Shown here in pieces: positions 14,654 through 22,079 of a DNA stretch of 24,748 bases. Each line of letters starts with the position of its first letter. Position 1 is the first letter of the stretch. The DNA is taken from positions 1-24,748 of the forward strand of contig CAYRDM010000004.1 of the NCBI GenBank assembly GCA_964423175.1. The letters run 5' to 3'. A program made the position numbers and the translations under genes. The DNA is from JBGQJN01 sp964423175 (lineage in GTDB: Bacteria > Patescibacteriota > Minisyncoccia > 2-02-FULL-40-12 > IGHO2-01-FULL-4-A). The notes under the pieces were generated by a model that had not been told where the DNA came from, made no database searches, and worked only from the letters and a program-made list of their open reading frames with translations.

Positions 14654-15967
14654 ATGTCCCAAACCAAACTTTTAATAATAGGAGCAGTTGGCGGCCTAGT
14701 TGTTATAATTTTACTTACCTTTTTAGTTTTGAAAGGCGTCGGCAGCAACCAGACAAAAACCGTTACCTTACAGTTTTGGGGCACGTTTGACGACGCAACT
14801 TTTTATAATGATGCCATTGCTGATTTTGAGAAAACAAATCCGAGCATAAAGGTAATATACCGTAAATTTAACTTTGAAGATTACGAGAAACAGCTTATTG
14901 ATTCTTTTGCAGCTGGTACTGGTCCTGATATTTGGCTTTTGCACAACACGTGGTTGACTAAACATATAGATAAGATTAGTCCCTTGCCTCAGCAAACTCT
15001 TAGCGGAAGTAAAACACCGCTGTTTACTCTCAAACAATTTCAGGAACAGTTTGTGGACGTTGCGACAGAAGACCTCACTGCCAATAATCAAATTTATGCC
15101 TTGCCAATTTACGTAGATACGCTGGCTCTTTATTACAACAAGGATATGTTTAACAGTGCTGGAATTACAACTCCACCAGCCTCTTGGGATAATTTTAATG
15201 ATGATGTTAAAAAACTGACCACCTTAGATAGCAGAGGAAATATTACTAGAGCCGGAGCCGCGATAGGTACTGCAAAGAATGTAAACAGATCAACTGACAT
15301 TCTCGGTCTTTTAATGCTTCAGAGCGGTGTTAAGATGACAAGTTCTGATAATACAAGCGCAACCTTTGCTCACCAGGTGAACAATCAGCCCGTTGGTGAA
15401 ACAGCTCTGCAGTATTATACAGATTTTGCTAATCAATCTAAGCAGGTTTATACCTGGAATGATACTTTGCATTATTCTATAGATGCGTTTATTGAAGGCA
15501 GCACTGCTATGATGTTTAACTATTCGCATCAGATTCCTACGATCAGATCTAAGTCTGCACGTTTTAATTTTGGTATTGCTCCTATGCCACAGATTGCCGG
15601 GACACCCATCGCTGTTAATTATGCTAGTTACTGGGCACCTACAGTTTCAAAACAGTCTAAGAATCCCAATGAAGCTTGGAAATTTTTAGTTTATTTAAGT
15701 TCGACCAGAGGTGATTCGTTTTATGTAAACGCGGCAAACAGACCGTCTTCAAGGCGCGACTTAATAGAACAGCAAAAAGTAGATCCGGACATGGGTGTTT
15801 TTGCTACGCAGGCTCTTTCTGCAAAGTCATGGGTTCAGACAGACAATTCTTCAATAGAAACTGTATTGGCAAACATGATAGATGACGTTAACTATGGCAG
15901 GGCTTCTATAAGAGATGCTCTAAGCGCTGCCGAAAATAAAGTAAGTGTTATCATGTCTCATAGATAG
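14654..15967 (+). CDS. Membrane-anchored extracellular solute-binding protein (family 1, MalE-like)
   Basis: A 437-residue protein with one N-terminal membrane helix (about 5-27), no lipobox Cys, then a sugar-type periplasmic-binding fold. Family 1 signatures are VTLQFWGTFDDATFYNDAIADFEKTNPSIKV, AAGTGPDIWLLHNTW, YALPIYVDTLALYYNKDMF and, near the end, AVNYASYWAPTVSKQSKNPNEAWKFLVYL. Such proteins normally deliver sugars or oligosaccharides to an ABC transporter, but no permease or ATPase gene is next to it. The neighbouring fusion gene begins 23 bases before its stop codon, so the two are probably made together. It may act in glycan capture at the cell surface (inference). Confidence 0.88.
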   Translation: MSQTKLLIIGAVGGLVVIILLTFLVLKGVGSNQTKTVTLQFWGTFDDATFYNDAIADFEKTNPSIKVIYRKFNFEDYEKQLIDSFAAGTGPDIWLLHNTWLTKHIDKISPLPQQTLSGSKTPLFTLKQFQEQFVDVATEDLTANNQIYALPIYVDTLALYYNKDMFNSAGITTPPASWDNFNDDVKKLTTLDSRGNITRAGAAIGTAKNVNRSTDILGLLMLQSGVKMTSSDNTSATFAHQVNNQPVGETALQYYTDFANQSKQVYTWNDTLHYSIDAFIEGSTAMMFNYSHQIPTIRSKSARFNFGIAPMPQIAGTPIAVNYASYWAPTVSKQSKNPNEAWKFLVYLSSTRGDSFYVNAANRPSSRRDLIEQQKVDPDMGVFATQALSAKSWVQTDNSSIETVLANMIDDVNYGRASIRDALSAAENKVSVIMSHR

Positions 15968-18725
15968 TGACTTTTTAAATAAATTGAACCAATTATTTAA
16001 TAAAAATTTTTATAAATTTCTTATAGCTTTTGTGGTTTTATTGGGAATCAGTTTTTTGGTGGAACATTTTAATTTGAGAGTAGATTCAAAAAAACTTACC
16101 GGATTGTTACCGATTGAGGAAAATTTGGGCGACAATATTGGAGCATATTTTTGGGCAGGTAAATTTGATGCGGGTAATAAAGATTTTTTGAGTACAGGGG
16201 ACAAGCTTCTTAAAGATGTTGGGACGAGAAACATAAGAATCACAATGACGCCCAGTTCTGACGCAGACTACAATGTGGGTGGTTGTATAAGTTCATTTTC
16301 TTTAAAAAATCTTGCATCTAGACAAGATTTTAATTCAATACTCTCAGATCCTTCCTATAAAACAGTTATGATCACTGCCATAGATGGTACTTCTTTTCAG
16401 AATTGTTCTAACAAAAGTTATTTAAATCCCAGCTTCTATACTCAAGGCAACACTCAGCGTATTCAGCAAGAATATAGAGACTTTGCTTCGTATCTGGCGA
16501 AGTTTAGTGATAAGACTTTTATAATTTCAAACTGGGAGGGGGATAATGATGTCTATTGTGGGGCGGCATATGGCGCAACAGTGGCTAGCTGTCCGGATTA
16601 TGCAGGGAGGTTAGGGGGTTTTAAGAAATGGATTGAAGTTAGAACATCGGGGATCAAAGCCTCAGGGGCAAGTAATGTTTTTAGTGCTGTCGAGTTTAAT
16701 ATTGTTAACAACTTAAAATCTAGAAATCTGCCAAGTGTTCTGTATGATGTCATTCCAGAATTGAATGTCGATTATTTTTCCTACTCTTCCTATGAATCAA
16801 TTAATGCGTTGTATAACGGTGATGATGGAAGTCAATTAAAAAAAGATGTCGCAACGATTAGAGGAGTGCTTTCATCTGCTGGGCAGGACCCTAACAATTT
16901 AGTAATCGGAGAATATGGATTTGATCGTGGCGGAAGAGAAGAAATTAAAAATAAACTTGCTACTGTTACTCAGATAATAGGCGAGCTAGGAATTAAATAT
17001 GGTTTTGTTTGGAATTTGCTTGATGCTGGCGGTCAATTTGGACTTTATGATTCTTCCGCGACCCTAACGCCAGCAGGCCAGTATTTTTGCGAAATTTGGA
17101 ATGGTGATGCTTGCTCTAGCCATCCTGACGGTGGGGTGCTCAAGCTTAATCTTACTAACATTTCTGATCAATCACGTAATTCTAGTTTTTATAACATTGA
17201 TAGTTGGAAATTGGATCTTACTGGAGCTAGTCCGAATTCCGCAGTTAAAATTTGTGGTAATCAAAATAACCAAGGTCCTAGCTGCACTCCTGTAGAGAGT
17301 TTGGGTTTTGGAGCTGCAACATCTACCGATGGAAATGGAAGTTGGTCTCTGGAAAATAGTTGGACTGGCTGGGATGACAAGTCTATAAATGGCAGTTGGG
17401 AAGAGTGGCTTGAGGTAGGCGGCATTAAATCTAATGTGGTTAAATTTAGTGTTTCTTCACCCGTCGCCAATTCCCAAAATGTTTTTTATATACCAGAATC
17501 AGACAGAACTGTTGGAGACAATGGCACTGGCTATAAAGCAGGTAGTACGGAAGCTCTATTTGGCAACAGTGTGATCAAAGTGGAGGATAAATTAAATGTT
17601 TTGGGAGGAACTCCGCCATACTCTTGGAGTGTTGCCAGAGGAGATCTCCCCAAAGGACTGAGCTTAAAATCAGACGGAACAGTTTCAGGCCAGGTTGGAG
17701 CTGTCTTAAATATTAAATTCGCCAAAACAGCCAATGCAGAGGTTACCCCATCTCCAGGATTTGGTGCGGTCGTGGTTGATTCTAGGGGACAAAGAGCAGT
17801 GGCCAATATTAAATTTTCTGGAAATATCGCGGCTATTGGAGCAACAGGAGGGCTTGTTACTTGCGGCCGTACCGGACAGGCGCCTTGTACCACTTGTGAT
17901 CTTTTGGTTTTGATGAGCAATATAATTAATTTTATATTGTTTATTTTGACGCCTGCGATAGCCACGCTCCTGTATCTTGTATCTGGTTTTATGATTTTGA
18001 TGGGTGGTGCAAACCCTGCGTTGATCTCACAAGGTAGAAATATTTTTAAAAATGTTACCTACGCACTTTTTATAATTTTTGGTTCGTGGATGATAACAAA
18101 CAGTGTTTTAAAATCCATCGCCGGAGATAGTCTATTTACCAAAGATTGGAATAAGGTTACTTGCAACGCTCCAGCAGCAGAAAATCCAGAGCAAAAATAT
18201 TCATGTAACTCCTCTAACCAATGTGTTGCTGATGTTAACGGCCAATACTCGACATCTTATTGTGGTAATCAATGCAATCCTGTTAACGGCGGAGATAATT
18301 GCAGTGATTCTTCGGCATTGGCTAAAAAATATAATGTTCCATATCCGGCAAGAAATGCGCCGGAGCTTGATCAACTCATAAACTGTGTGAAGGGCAAGCT
18401 TCCAGGACAAGATCTGGGTAGCGTATTTACTTATGACAACAGCCATCCAAGTTGCAATTATACTCGTGGTAATAGAACTTGTGATTCATCTTGCAGCCAT
18501 GCTGTTAATTCTTGCCATTACGGAGGTGCTACGGGAAGCCAGGGGTCTCTAGCAGTGGACTTTGGCAATGAAAAGAATGGTGATAAAATAATTCAGGCGG
18601 CTAATGCTTGCGGAGCTAAATCAGGCGGTGCCAGATGTGAGAATTCAAGCGGGACTAACGTCGCTTGTTCAGATGCTAGCGCGGACCACGTTCATGTGAC
18701 TGCCGGTAGTTGTGACAGGAACTAG
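15945..18725 (+). CDS. Large surface fusion: glycoside-hydrolase-like barrel, Ig-like parts, VirB2-like helices, M15-like peptidase region
   Basis: A 926-residue protein. An N-terminal membrane helix (about 22-39) is followed by a TIM-barrel-like region (about 65-390) resembling clan A glycoside hydrolases. E198 (NWEGDND) and E323 (IGEYGFD) are in the positions expected for acid/base and nucleophile. Beta-rich Ig-like segments (about 395-625) include a PPYSW...LPKGLSL...GTVSG putative-Ig motif. Two membrane helices (about 653-685 and 700-722) separated by a small polar loop resemble the VirB2-like proteins downstream. The Cys-rich C-terminus (740-926) has H858, SLAVDF with D872 and DHVHV with H915/H917, reminiscent of M15 D,D-peptidases, although the H-to-D spacing is longer than usual. 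The start is uncertain: GTG at 15945 overlaps the previous gene, or TTG near 15984. All activities are inferred. Confidence 0.75.
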   Translation: MLSCLIDSDFLNKLNQLFNKNFYKFLIAFVVLLGISFLVEHFNLRVDSKKLTGLLPIEENLGDNIGAYFWAGKFDAGNKDFLSTGDKLLKDVGTRNIRITMTPSSDADYNVGGCISSFSLKNLASRQDFNSILSDPSYKTVMITAIDGTSFQNCSNKSYLNPSFYTQGNTQRIQQEYRDFASYLAKFSDKTFIISNWEGDNDVYCGAAYGATVASCPDYAGRLGGFKKWIEVRTSGIKASGASNVFSAVEFNIVNNLKSRNLPSVLYDVIPELNVDYFSYSSYESINALYNGDDGSQLKKDVATIRGVLSSAGQDPNNLVIGEYGFDRGGREEIKNKLATVTQIIGELGIKYGFVWNLLDAGGQFGLYDSSATLTPAGQYFCEIWNGDACSSHPDGGVLKLNLTNISDQSRNSSFYNIDSWKLDLTGASPNSAVKICGNQNNQGPSCTPVESLGFGAATSTDGNGSWSLENSWTGWDDKSINGSWEEWLEVGGIKSNVVKFSVSSPVANSQNVFYIPESDRTVGDNGTGYKAGSTEALFGNSVIKVEDKLNVLGGTPPYSWSVARGDLPKGLSLKSDGTVSGQVGAVLNIKFAKTANAEVTPSPGFGAVVVDSRGQRAVANIKFSGNIAAIGATGGLVTCGRTGQAPCTTCDLLVLMSNIINFILFILTPAIATLLYLVSGFMILMGGANPALISQGRNIFKNVTYALFIIFGSWMITNSVLKSIAGDSLFTKDWNKVTCNAPAAENPEQKYSCNSSNQCVADVNGQYSTSYCGNQCNPVNGGDNCSDSSALAKKYNVPYPARNAPELDQLINCVKGKLPGQDLGSVFTYDNSHPSCNYTRGNRTCDSSCSHAVNSCHYGGATGSQGSLAVDFGNEKNGDKIIQAANACGAKSGGARCENSSGTNVACSDASADHVHVTAGSCDRN

Positions 18726-18728
18726 AGT

Positions 18729-18757
18729 TTGATCTAACCAAGATAAGATATTAAAAT
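18729..18757 (+). promoter_or_regulatory. Leaderless promoter of the first small pilin-like gene
   Basis: TTGATC (18729-18734), a 17-base spacer and TAAAAT (18752-18757). The second of two consecutive ATGs (18765) lies exactly seven bases beyond, which favours it as the start. Confidence 0.6.
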
Positions 18758-18764
18758 TAATATG

Positions 18765-19121
18765 ATGAATTTCAATAAAAAAATAACGCTTGCCTTGTCA
18801 TCTGGAGCTTTTGTCTTGCTCTCTGTCTTTATGATTTCTAGAAATGTTTTTGCTGTAGACTTAGTAAATCCGATTGGCGTTGATAATTTTCAGGATTTAA
18901 TAAATGTTATTGGCGGTTGGATTTTTAATCTCGCGATTCCAATAGCGGTTATAATTATAATTTATGCTGGAGTTCTTATGCTTACGGCCAGGGACAATCC
19001 GGGGCAATTTAAAAAAGGTACAGAAGCGCTGAAGTATGCCGTTATAGGCCTTGCGGTTATTTTAATAGGTAAAGGTTTTGTTTCGCTGGTTAAGAGCATC
19101 CTCGATCTAAAAAATTCATGA
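18765..19121 (+). CDS. Small VirB2/TrbC-like two-helix membrane protein 1
   Basis: A 118-residue protein with a signal peptide (about 1-30, ending VFAVD) and two membrane helices (about 48-73 and 88-108) separated by a short polar loop (TARDNPGQFKKG). This is the layout of type IV secretion pilins of the VirB2/TrbC kind, which are abundant in Patescibacteria. The assignment rests on topology and general pattern rather than a strict motif. An ATG three bases earlier is possible. Its stop overlaps the next start (ATGA), so the two are translationally coupled. Confidence 0.7.
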   Translation: MNFNKKITLALSSGAFVLLSVFMISRNVFAVDLVNPIGVDNFQDLINVIGGWIFNLAIPIAVIIIIYAGVLMLTARDNPGQFKKGTEALKYAVIGLAVILIGKGFVSLVKSILDLKNS

Positions 19122-19492
19122 TCAAAAAACTTACAGTATTTTTTTTGATGGTTTTAGTTGGTTTGGTTTTGTTTCACGCACATTTTGTTAATGCAGCGTC
19201 GACAGACTGGAGCGGTATCGATTTTACTATACAGGATCTGTTCGCAATCATTACTGGCTTGGCCTGTTGGTTTTCAAGAGTGGCCACGTCTTTGATGGTT
19301 ATTTTTATAATTTGGTCCGGGATAAAGTTTATGAGTGCGAGAGGCGATTCCAAGGCGTATGAATCGGCTAAGCAGACGTTCAAGCATGTCATAATAGGGC
19401 TGATAGTGATATTGGGCGTCTATGTTATAATAGCTACAGTTGCAAATGCAGTGGGAATTACCAATTTTTCTTTCATTCCATTGCAGTGTTAA
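19118..19492 (+). CDS. Small VirB2/TrbC-like two-helix membrane protein 2
   Basis: A 124-residue protein with a signal peptide ending in VNAA (about 1-27) and two membrane helices around the loop SGIKFMSARGDSKAYESAKQTF, followed by a helix HVIIGLIVILGVYVIIATV. The GIK-(F/Y)M-(S/T)-(A/S)-RGDSK core is shared with the third protein of this cluster, showing that they are paralogues. It has a C-terminal Cys. A pilin or inner-membrane subunit of a type IV secretion-like machine is the likely role (inference). Confidence 0.72.
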   Translation: MIKKLTVFFLMVLVGLVLFHAHFVNAASTDWSGIDFTIQDLFAIITGLACWFSRVATSLMVIFIIWSGIKFMSARGDSKAYESAKQTFKHVIIGLIVILGVYVIIATVANAVGITNFSFIPLQC

Positions 19493-19527
19493 TAATATAA
19501 ATCAATTAAATTAATTGCTGGAAGACT

Positions 19528-19571
19528 AAACGAGAATAGTTAAGTACTACGCTTAAGCACTGTTCCCGTTT
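19528..19571 (+). promoter_or_regulatory. Leader hairpin before the third pilin-like gene
   Basis: A 13-position stem (19528-19540 with 19559-19571) with one mismatch and one wobble, capped by a 4-bp TAAG/CTTA stem. It lies 22 bases before an ideal AGGAGGT site (19594-19600). There is no T run, so it is more likely an mRNA-stabilising or processing structure than a terminator. The promoter for this gene is not clear. Confidence 0.5.
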
Positions 19572-19605
19572 GAATCTCTCAGCGCATAAAGATAGGAGGT
19601 GCAAT

Positions 19606-19974
19606 ATGGAAAAGTTCAAGAAAATAGCTAAGTTCGCGATTCCCTTGGCCCTAGCTGCAGTGCCGTTGATGTCTTTGGCAGTAACAGTAATTCCGCCAGA
19701 CGTTACAACGACTGGAGCTCCGGTCACTTTGGCCGATATTCAACAAAGGATTCAAGATGTCGCCAACTTTTTGATTATCGTTTCTGTTGTCCTCGCTGTT
19801 ATTTTTATAATTTGGGGAGGTATCAAATATATGACCTCACGTGGAGACAGCAAAAAAGCTGAGGAAGCCAGGGGAGTTATCATTAACGGTATTATAGGTG
19901 CGGCCGTAGTTCTTGGTGTCGGTGTTATTTTAAACACGGTCAAGGCGCTTTTGGCCAGAACCTTTTTCGGTTAA
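19606..19974 (+). CDS. Small VirB2/TrbC-like pilin protein 3
   Basis: A 122-residue protein with a signal peptide (about 1-28, KIAKFAIPLALAAVPLMSLAV), a short exposed segment and two membrane helices around GGIKYMTSRGDSKKAEEARG, ending in a helix rich in Gly, Val and Ile. This is the most typical member of the cluster. The start is fixed by AGGAGGT six bases upstream of ATG 19606; a longer frame from 19570 would start inside the leader hairpin. Its ideal Shine-Dalgarno site and own structured leader suggest a higher expression level than its two partners, as expected of a major pilin (inference). Confidence 0.78.
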   Translation: MEKFKKIAKFAIPLALAAVPLMSLAVTVIPPDVTTTGAPVTLADIQQRIQDVANFLIIVSVVLAVIFIIWGGIKYMTSRGDSKKAEEARGVIINGIIGAAVVLGVGVILNTVKALLARTFFG

Positions 19975-19993
19975 TTTAGATTAGTGAATTTTA

Positions 19994-20026
19994 AACCTAA
20001 ACCCCGCCAAAAGCGGGGTTTAGGTT
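19994..20026 (+). terminator. Hairpin terminator after the pilin cluster
   Basis: A perfect 14-bp stem (19994-20007 with 20013-20026), GC-rich at its top and AT-rich at its base, 20 bases after the last pilin stop. Confidence 0.85.
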
Positions 20027-20089
20027 CGGCTAAATTTAATTGCCAAATCAACAAAAAATAGATAAAATAAATTCGAAGTTAATACATAT

Positions 20090-20173
20090 GCTGGGGTGGT
20101 GGAATTGGCAGACACACTAGCCTTAGGAGCTAGCGCTCGCGAGAGCATGGGAGTTCGAGTCTCCCTCCCAGCA
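20090..20173 (+). tRNA. tRNA-Leu (anticodon TAG)
   Basis: A complete 84-base cloverleaf with acceptor GCTGGGG/TCCCAGC, a Leu-type D arm (GGTGGAATTGGCAGACAC), the anticodon stem CTAGC/GCTAG with loop CTTAGGA (anticodon TAG), a long variable arm with stem GCTC/GAGC, and the T arm GGGAG-TTCGAGT-CTCCC. The discriminator is A. CCA is not encoded (CTA follows). It would read CUN leucine codons, mainly CUA. Confidence 0.96.
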
Positions 20174-20174
20174 C
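20156..20174 (+). repeat. 19-base direct repeat, copy 1 (tRNA-Leu 3' end)
   Basis: CGAGTCTCCCTCCCAGCAC, spanning the T-arm 3' strand and acceptor end of tRNA-Leu plus one following base. It is identical to 20308-20326. Confidence 0.95.
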
Positions 20175-20180
20175 TATTTA

Positions 20181-20206
20181 TCAGGATACTTGAAAGAGTA
20201 TCCTGA
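20181..20206 (+). terminator. Hairpin just after tRNA-Leu
   Basis: A perfect 10-bp stem (20181-20190 with 20197-20206) and a 6-base loop, without a T run. It could be a weak terminator or a processing signal for the tRNA precursor. Confidence 0.55.
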
Positions 20207-20207
20207 C

Positions 20208-20316
20208 GGAGACTCGAACGACGGAGCGATGTTCTGAGCGCAATTGGCGCGAAGGACCGCGAGTCGGTGGCTAGGTAGAATCAGCGGAAGCTGATGAGAG
20301 CCGAAGCCGAGTCTCC
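20208..20316 (+). other. Compact structured insert between the two tRNA-end repeats
   Basis: GGAGACTCG (20208-20216) pairs perfectly with 20308-20316 in the second repeat and closes a roughly 100-base fold. Inside, 20231-20241 pairs with 20247-20257 with tandem G-A/A-G pairs, and 20280-20285 pairs with 20290-20295 on a GGAA loop, with the outer stem GGCT/AGCC (20269-20272 with 20299-20302). GGAGACTCGAAC (20208-20219) is also the exact complement of 20153-20164 in the tRNA T arm. There is no coding frame. It may be a small integrated element or an RNA domain linked to the tRNA. Confidence 0.5.
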
Positions 20317-20326
20317 CTCCCAGCAC
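20308..20326 (+). repeat. 19-base direct repeat, copy 2
   Basis: Exact copy of the tRNA-Leu 3' end, offset by 152 bases. Together with copy 1 it frames an insert in the manner of attL and attR of a tRNA-targeting integrative element, but no integrase gene is nearby. Confidence 0.95.
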
Positions 20327-20338
20327 AAATGACAATTT

Positions 20339-21541
20339 TTATTCGAAAGGATTTTTAACTATTGGGAAGGTGCCTGGTGCTAAGTAGTTTGATTCAAATG
20401 TGTCTTTTTTCTGTGTGCCGTCAGGATAAGTTACGACTCTCATAAGTTTTGTTTTCATGGCACCAGAAGGTTTTACATCGTATCGGTTTGGCCCGTCAAT
20501 TTTTACTTGGCGATTATCTGTAGTTCCATATAACTCGAAAGATATTTTTAGACCTTTTACTTCTGATTCAATTAGGATATACGAACCAGTGTCATTTTTA
20601 AACCTAAAGTCTGCGGACCCAGGATAAATTGTTGCATCAAATCCTTGGGGATTATAATAATGCACAGGTATGGAGTGGGCGTGGCGCTCTATTATTGGCA
20701 ATCCTGAGGCGGCTACCGCCCTGAACAAAGTTGTGGAAACCTGACATAAACCACCTCCAAATTCAGGTATTAGGGTTCCATTTTTTATAACTAATTCCGG
20801 TAGGTAGCCGGTTGTGTCATCGACTGTGCCTAGCCATTTGTTAAAAGAGAATTCCCCCCCGGGTTTTATAAGTATGTTGGTAAATTTTTTAGAACCCGTG
20901 TTTATATTATGGATCCTAAATTTTGGAGAACCTGTGAAATCAGTCTCTCCTTTAGCTAATAAGGAGTTAATCCCTAGTGTATTCGTGTTCGCGAGATTAT
21001 TGGCTGGTTCTGATTTCACTATGCTTAAATCTATAGATTCCGTAGCTGTGTTATCTGTGTTTTCAGGATTATTTTCAACTAGCGTTGAGGTTATATTTGC
21101 AAGGGAGGTTTCTATGTCTAACTTTTTACCAGCAAGCGGAGGTTCGAATTGTTTTACTATGTTGTTCTCGATTATTAGTTTTGCATTTGTTGCTGGAGTA
21201 TCTAATTTTTGTGATATTCCTTCTAGGAATTTTCTTACATTTGCTGTGTTAACTCTAAGCCCTGTCGCGCCGTTGTAATCTCGAACATAGTCTTCCAACC
21301 AAAATTCTAGTTCATCTGAGCCAACAGGTATTTTTTTGTCCTCATATTTTAATACAAATTTACGGTATTGTTTTGTAGTAGAAAGTCTTGCGGTCAGGAG
21401 ATCGTTTAGGTGCGCTGGTCTACTGGCGCTTATCATTGGCGCTCGTCTATCAAGATAGATTATTTTGCCGACAATAAATGAAGATATTCCAGCAGAAACC
21501 GAGAGGCTGATAAAGATAATTTTTCTAGAGATTAAAGTCAC
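20339..21541 (-). CDS. VanW-family surface protein with an N-terminal membrane anchor
   Basis: A 400-residue protein with a membrane helix at about 8-29, then an extracytoplasmic region (about 40-200) of the kind that precedes VanW domains in YoaR-like proteins (possibly peptidoglycan-binding), and a VanW domain at about 205-335. The VanW core is clear: FGGGLCQVSTTLFRAVAASGLPIIERHAHSI (261-291), then HYYNPQGFDATIYPG and DFRFKNDTGSYILIE. A short beta-rich tail follows. VanW occurs in some vancomycin resistance clusters and in many wall proteins, but its biochemical role is not settled. The GTG start lies six bases after a TATAAT box and has no Shine-Dalgarno site. No van ligase genes are nearby, so resistance should not be inferred. 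Confidence 0.88.
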   Translation of the reverse strand: MTLISRKIIFISLSVSAGISSFIVGKIIYLDRRAPMISASRPAHLNDLLTARLSTTKQYRKFVLKYEDKKIPVGSDELEFWLEDYVRDYNGATGLRVNTANVRKFLEGISQKLDTPATNAKLIIENNIVKQFEPPLAGKKLDIETSLANITSTLVENNPENTDNTATESIDLSIVKSEPANNLANTNTLGINSLLAKGETDFTGSPKFRIHNINTGSKKFTNILIKPGGEFSFNKWLGTVDDTTGYLPELVIKNGTLIPEFGGGLCQVSTTLFRAVAASGLPIIERHAHSIPVHYYNPQGFDATIYPGSADFRFKNDTGSYILIESEVKGLKISFELYGTTDNRQVKIDGPNRYDVKPSGAMKTKLMRVVTYPDGTQKKDTFESNYLAPGTFPIVKNPFE

Positions 21542-21547
21542 TTTTCC

Positions 21548-21553
21548 ATTATA
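21548..21553 (-). promoter_or_regulatory. Extended -10 box of the VanW gene (leaderless)
   Basis: TATAAT preceded by TGT on the minus strand, six bases before the GTG start. It abuts the hsp20 terminator hairpin upstream. Confidence 0.65.
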
Positions 21554-21557
21554 ACAT

Positions 21558-21595
21558 AATACCCCCCAGACTATTGAGCGAATCTGGAGGGTATT
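21558..21595 (-). terminator. Terminator of the hsp20 unit
   Basis: A 13-position stem with one mismatch (21558-21570 with 21583-21595) and a 12-base loop, 24 bases after the hsp20 stop. It is immediately followed by the VanW -10 box, so its 3' arm occupies the place of a -35 region. Confidence 0.75.
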
Positions 21596-21619
21596 CCGAA
21601 GTTTAAGGTGAGATCCTGT

Positions 21620-22036
21620 TTATGCTTTTATTTTTACTTTTTTTATTTTGCTTCTTGAGATCTTTGGAAGTCTCAATGTTAGGATACCGTTTTTCATAGA
21701 TGCTTTTGCATTATCTGCATCTATTTCCTCGGGCAGGATTATAGATCTTGAAAACGGGCCCCAATAGAGTTCCTGATAGTAAAAGTCAGATTGTTTAATT
21801 TTCTCGTCTGGTTTGCGATTGCCCTTGATTGTCACCATGTCATTGGTAATCGAAATATCCATATCATCGGCGGTCACACCGGCGATAGTTGATTTAACTA
21901 TGATATCGTCTTCATTTTGATAGACGTCAACAGTTAACTGACCTTCTTCGTCGCCTTGTCTAGAACGATTTTGAACGTTTCTCGACGCAGTTAGATCAGC
22001 TTCGGGGCCAAATTGTTCTTCAAATAAATCATTCAT
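21620..22036 (-). CDS. Small heat-shock protein, Hsp20/alpha-crystallin family
   Basis: A 138-residue ATP-independent chaperone that holds unfolding proteins in large oligomers. The alpha-crystallin domain runs from about 33 to 125 (LTVDVYQNEDDIIVKSTIAGVTADDMDISITNDMVTIKG, then the SRSIILPEEIDADNAKASMKNGILTLRLPK segment with the A-x-x-x-NGILTL signature). The tail is very basic (SRSKIKKVKIKA) and lacks a clear I-x-I motif. The N-terminal arm is short and acidic. The ATG lies seven bases after TATAAT, so the mRNA is probably leaderless. No heat-shock operator (such as CIRCE) is seen. Confidence 0.93.
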   Translation of the reverse strand: MNDLFEEQFGPEADLTASRNVQNRSRQGDEEGQLTVDVYQNEDDIIVKSTIAGVTADDMDISITNDMVTIKGNRKPDEKIKQSDFYYQELYWGPFSRSIILPEEIDADNAKASMKNGILTLRLPKISRSKIKKVKIKA

Positions 22037-22043
22037 CTTATTA

Positions 22044-22049
22044 ATTATA
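22044..22049 (-). promoter_or_regulatory. Extended -10 box of hsp20 (leaderless)
   Basis: TATAAT preceded by TGC on the minus strand, seven bases before the ATG. The -35 region is poor. Confidence 0.7.
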
Positions 22050-22079
22050 GCACTTCTTACAAAACGAGGGTGTGGATTA

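Noticed and set aside
19570..19605. Twelve-residue N-terminal extension of the third pilin-like protein
   Set aside because: The AGGAGGT at 19594-19600 directs initiation at 19606, and the extension would break the signal peptide.
20208..20326. A second, degenerate tRNA gene
   Set aside because: Only the T-arm 3' strand and acceptor end are repeated; no D arm, anticodon arm or 5' acceptor strand can be fitted.
20339..21541. Vancomycin resistance cluster
   Set aside because: Only a VanW-domain protein is present, with no D-Ala-D-Lac ligase, VanH or VanX. VanW domains are widespread in ordinary surface proteins.
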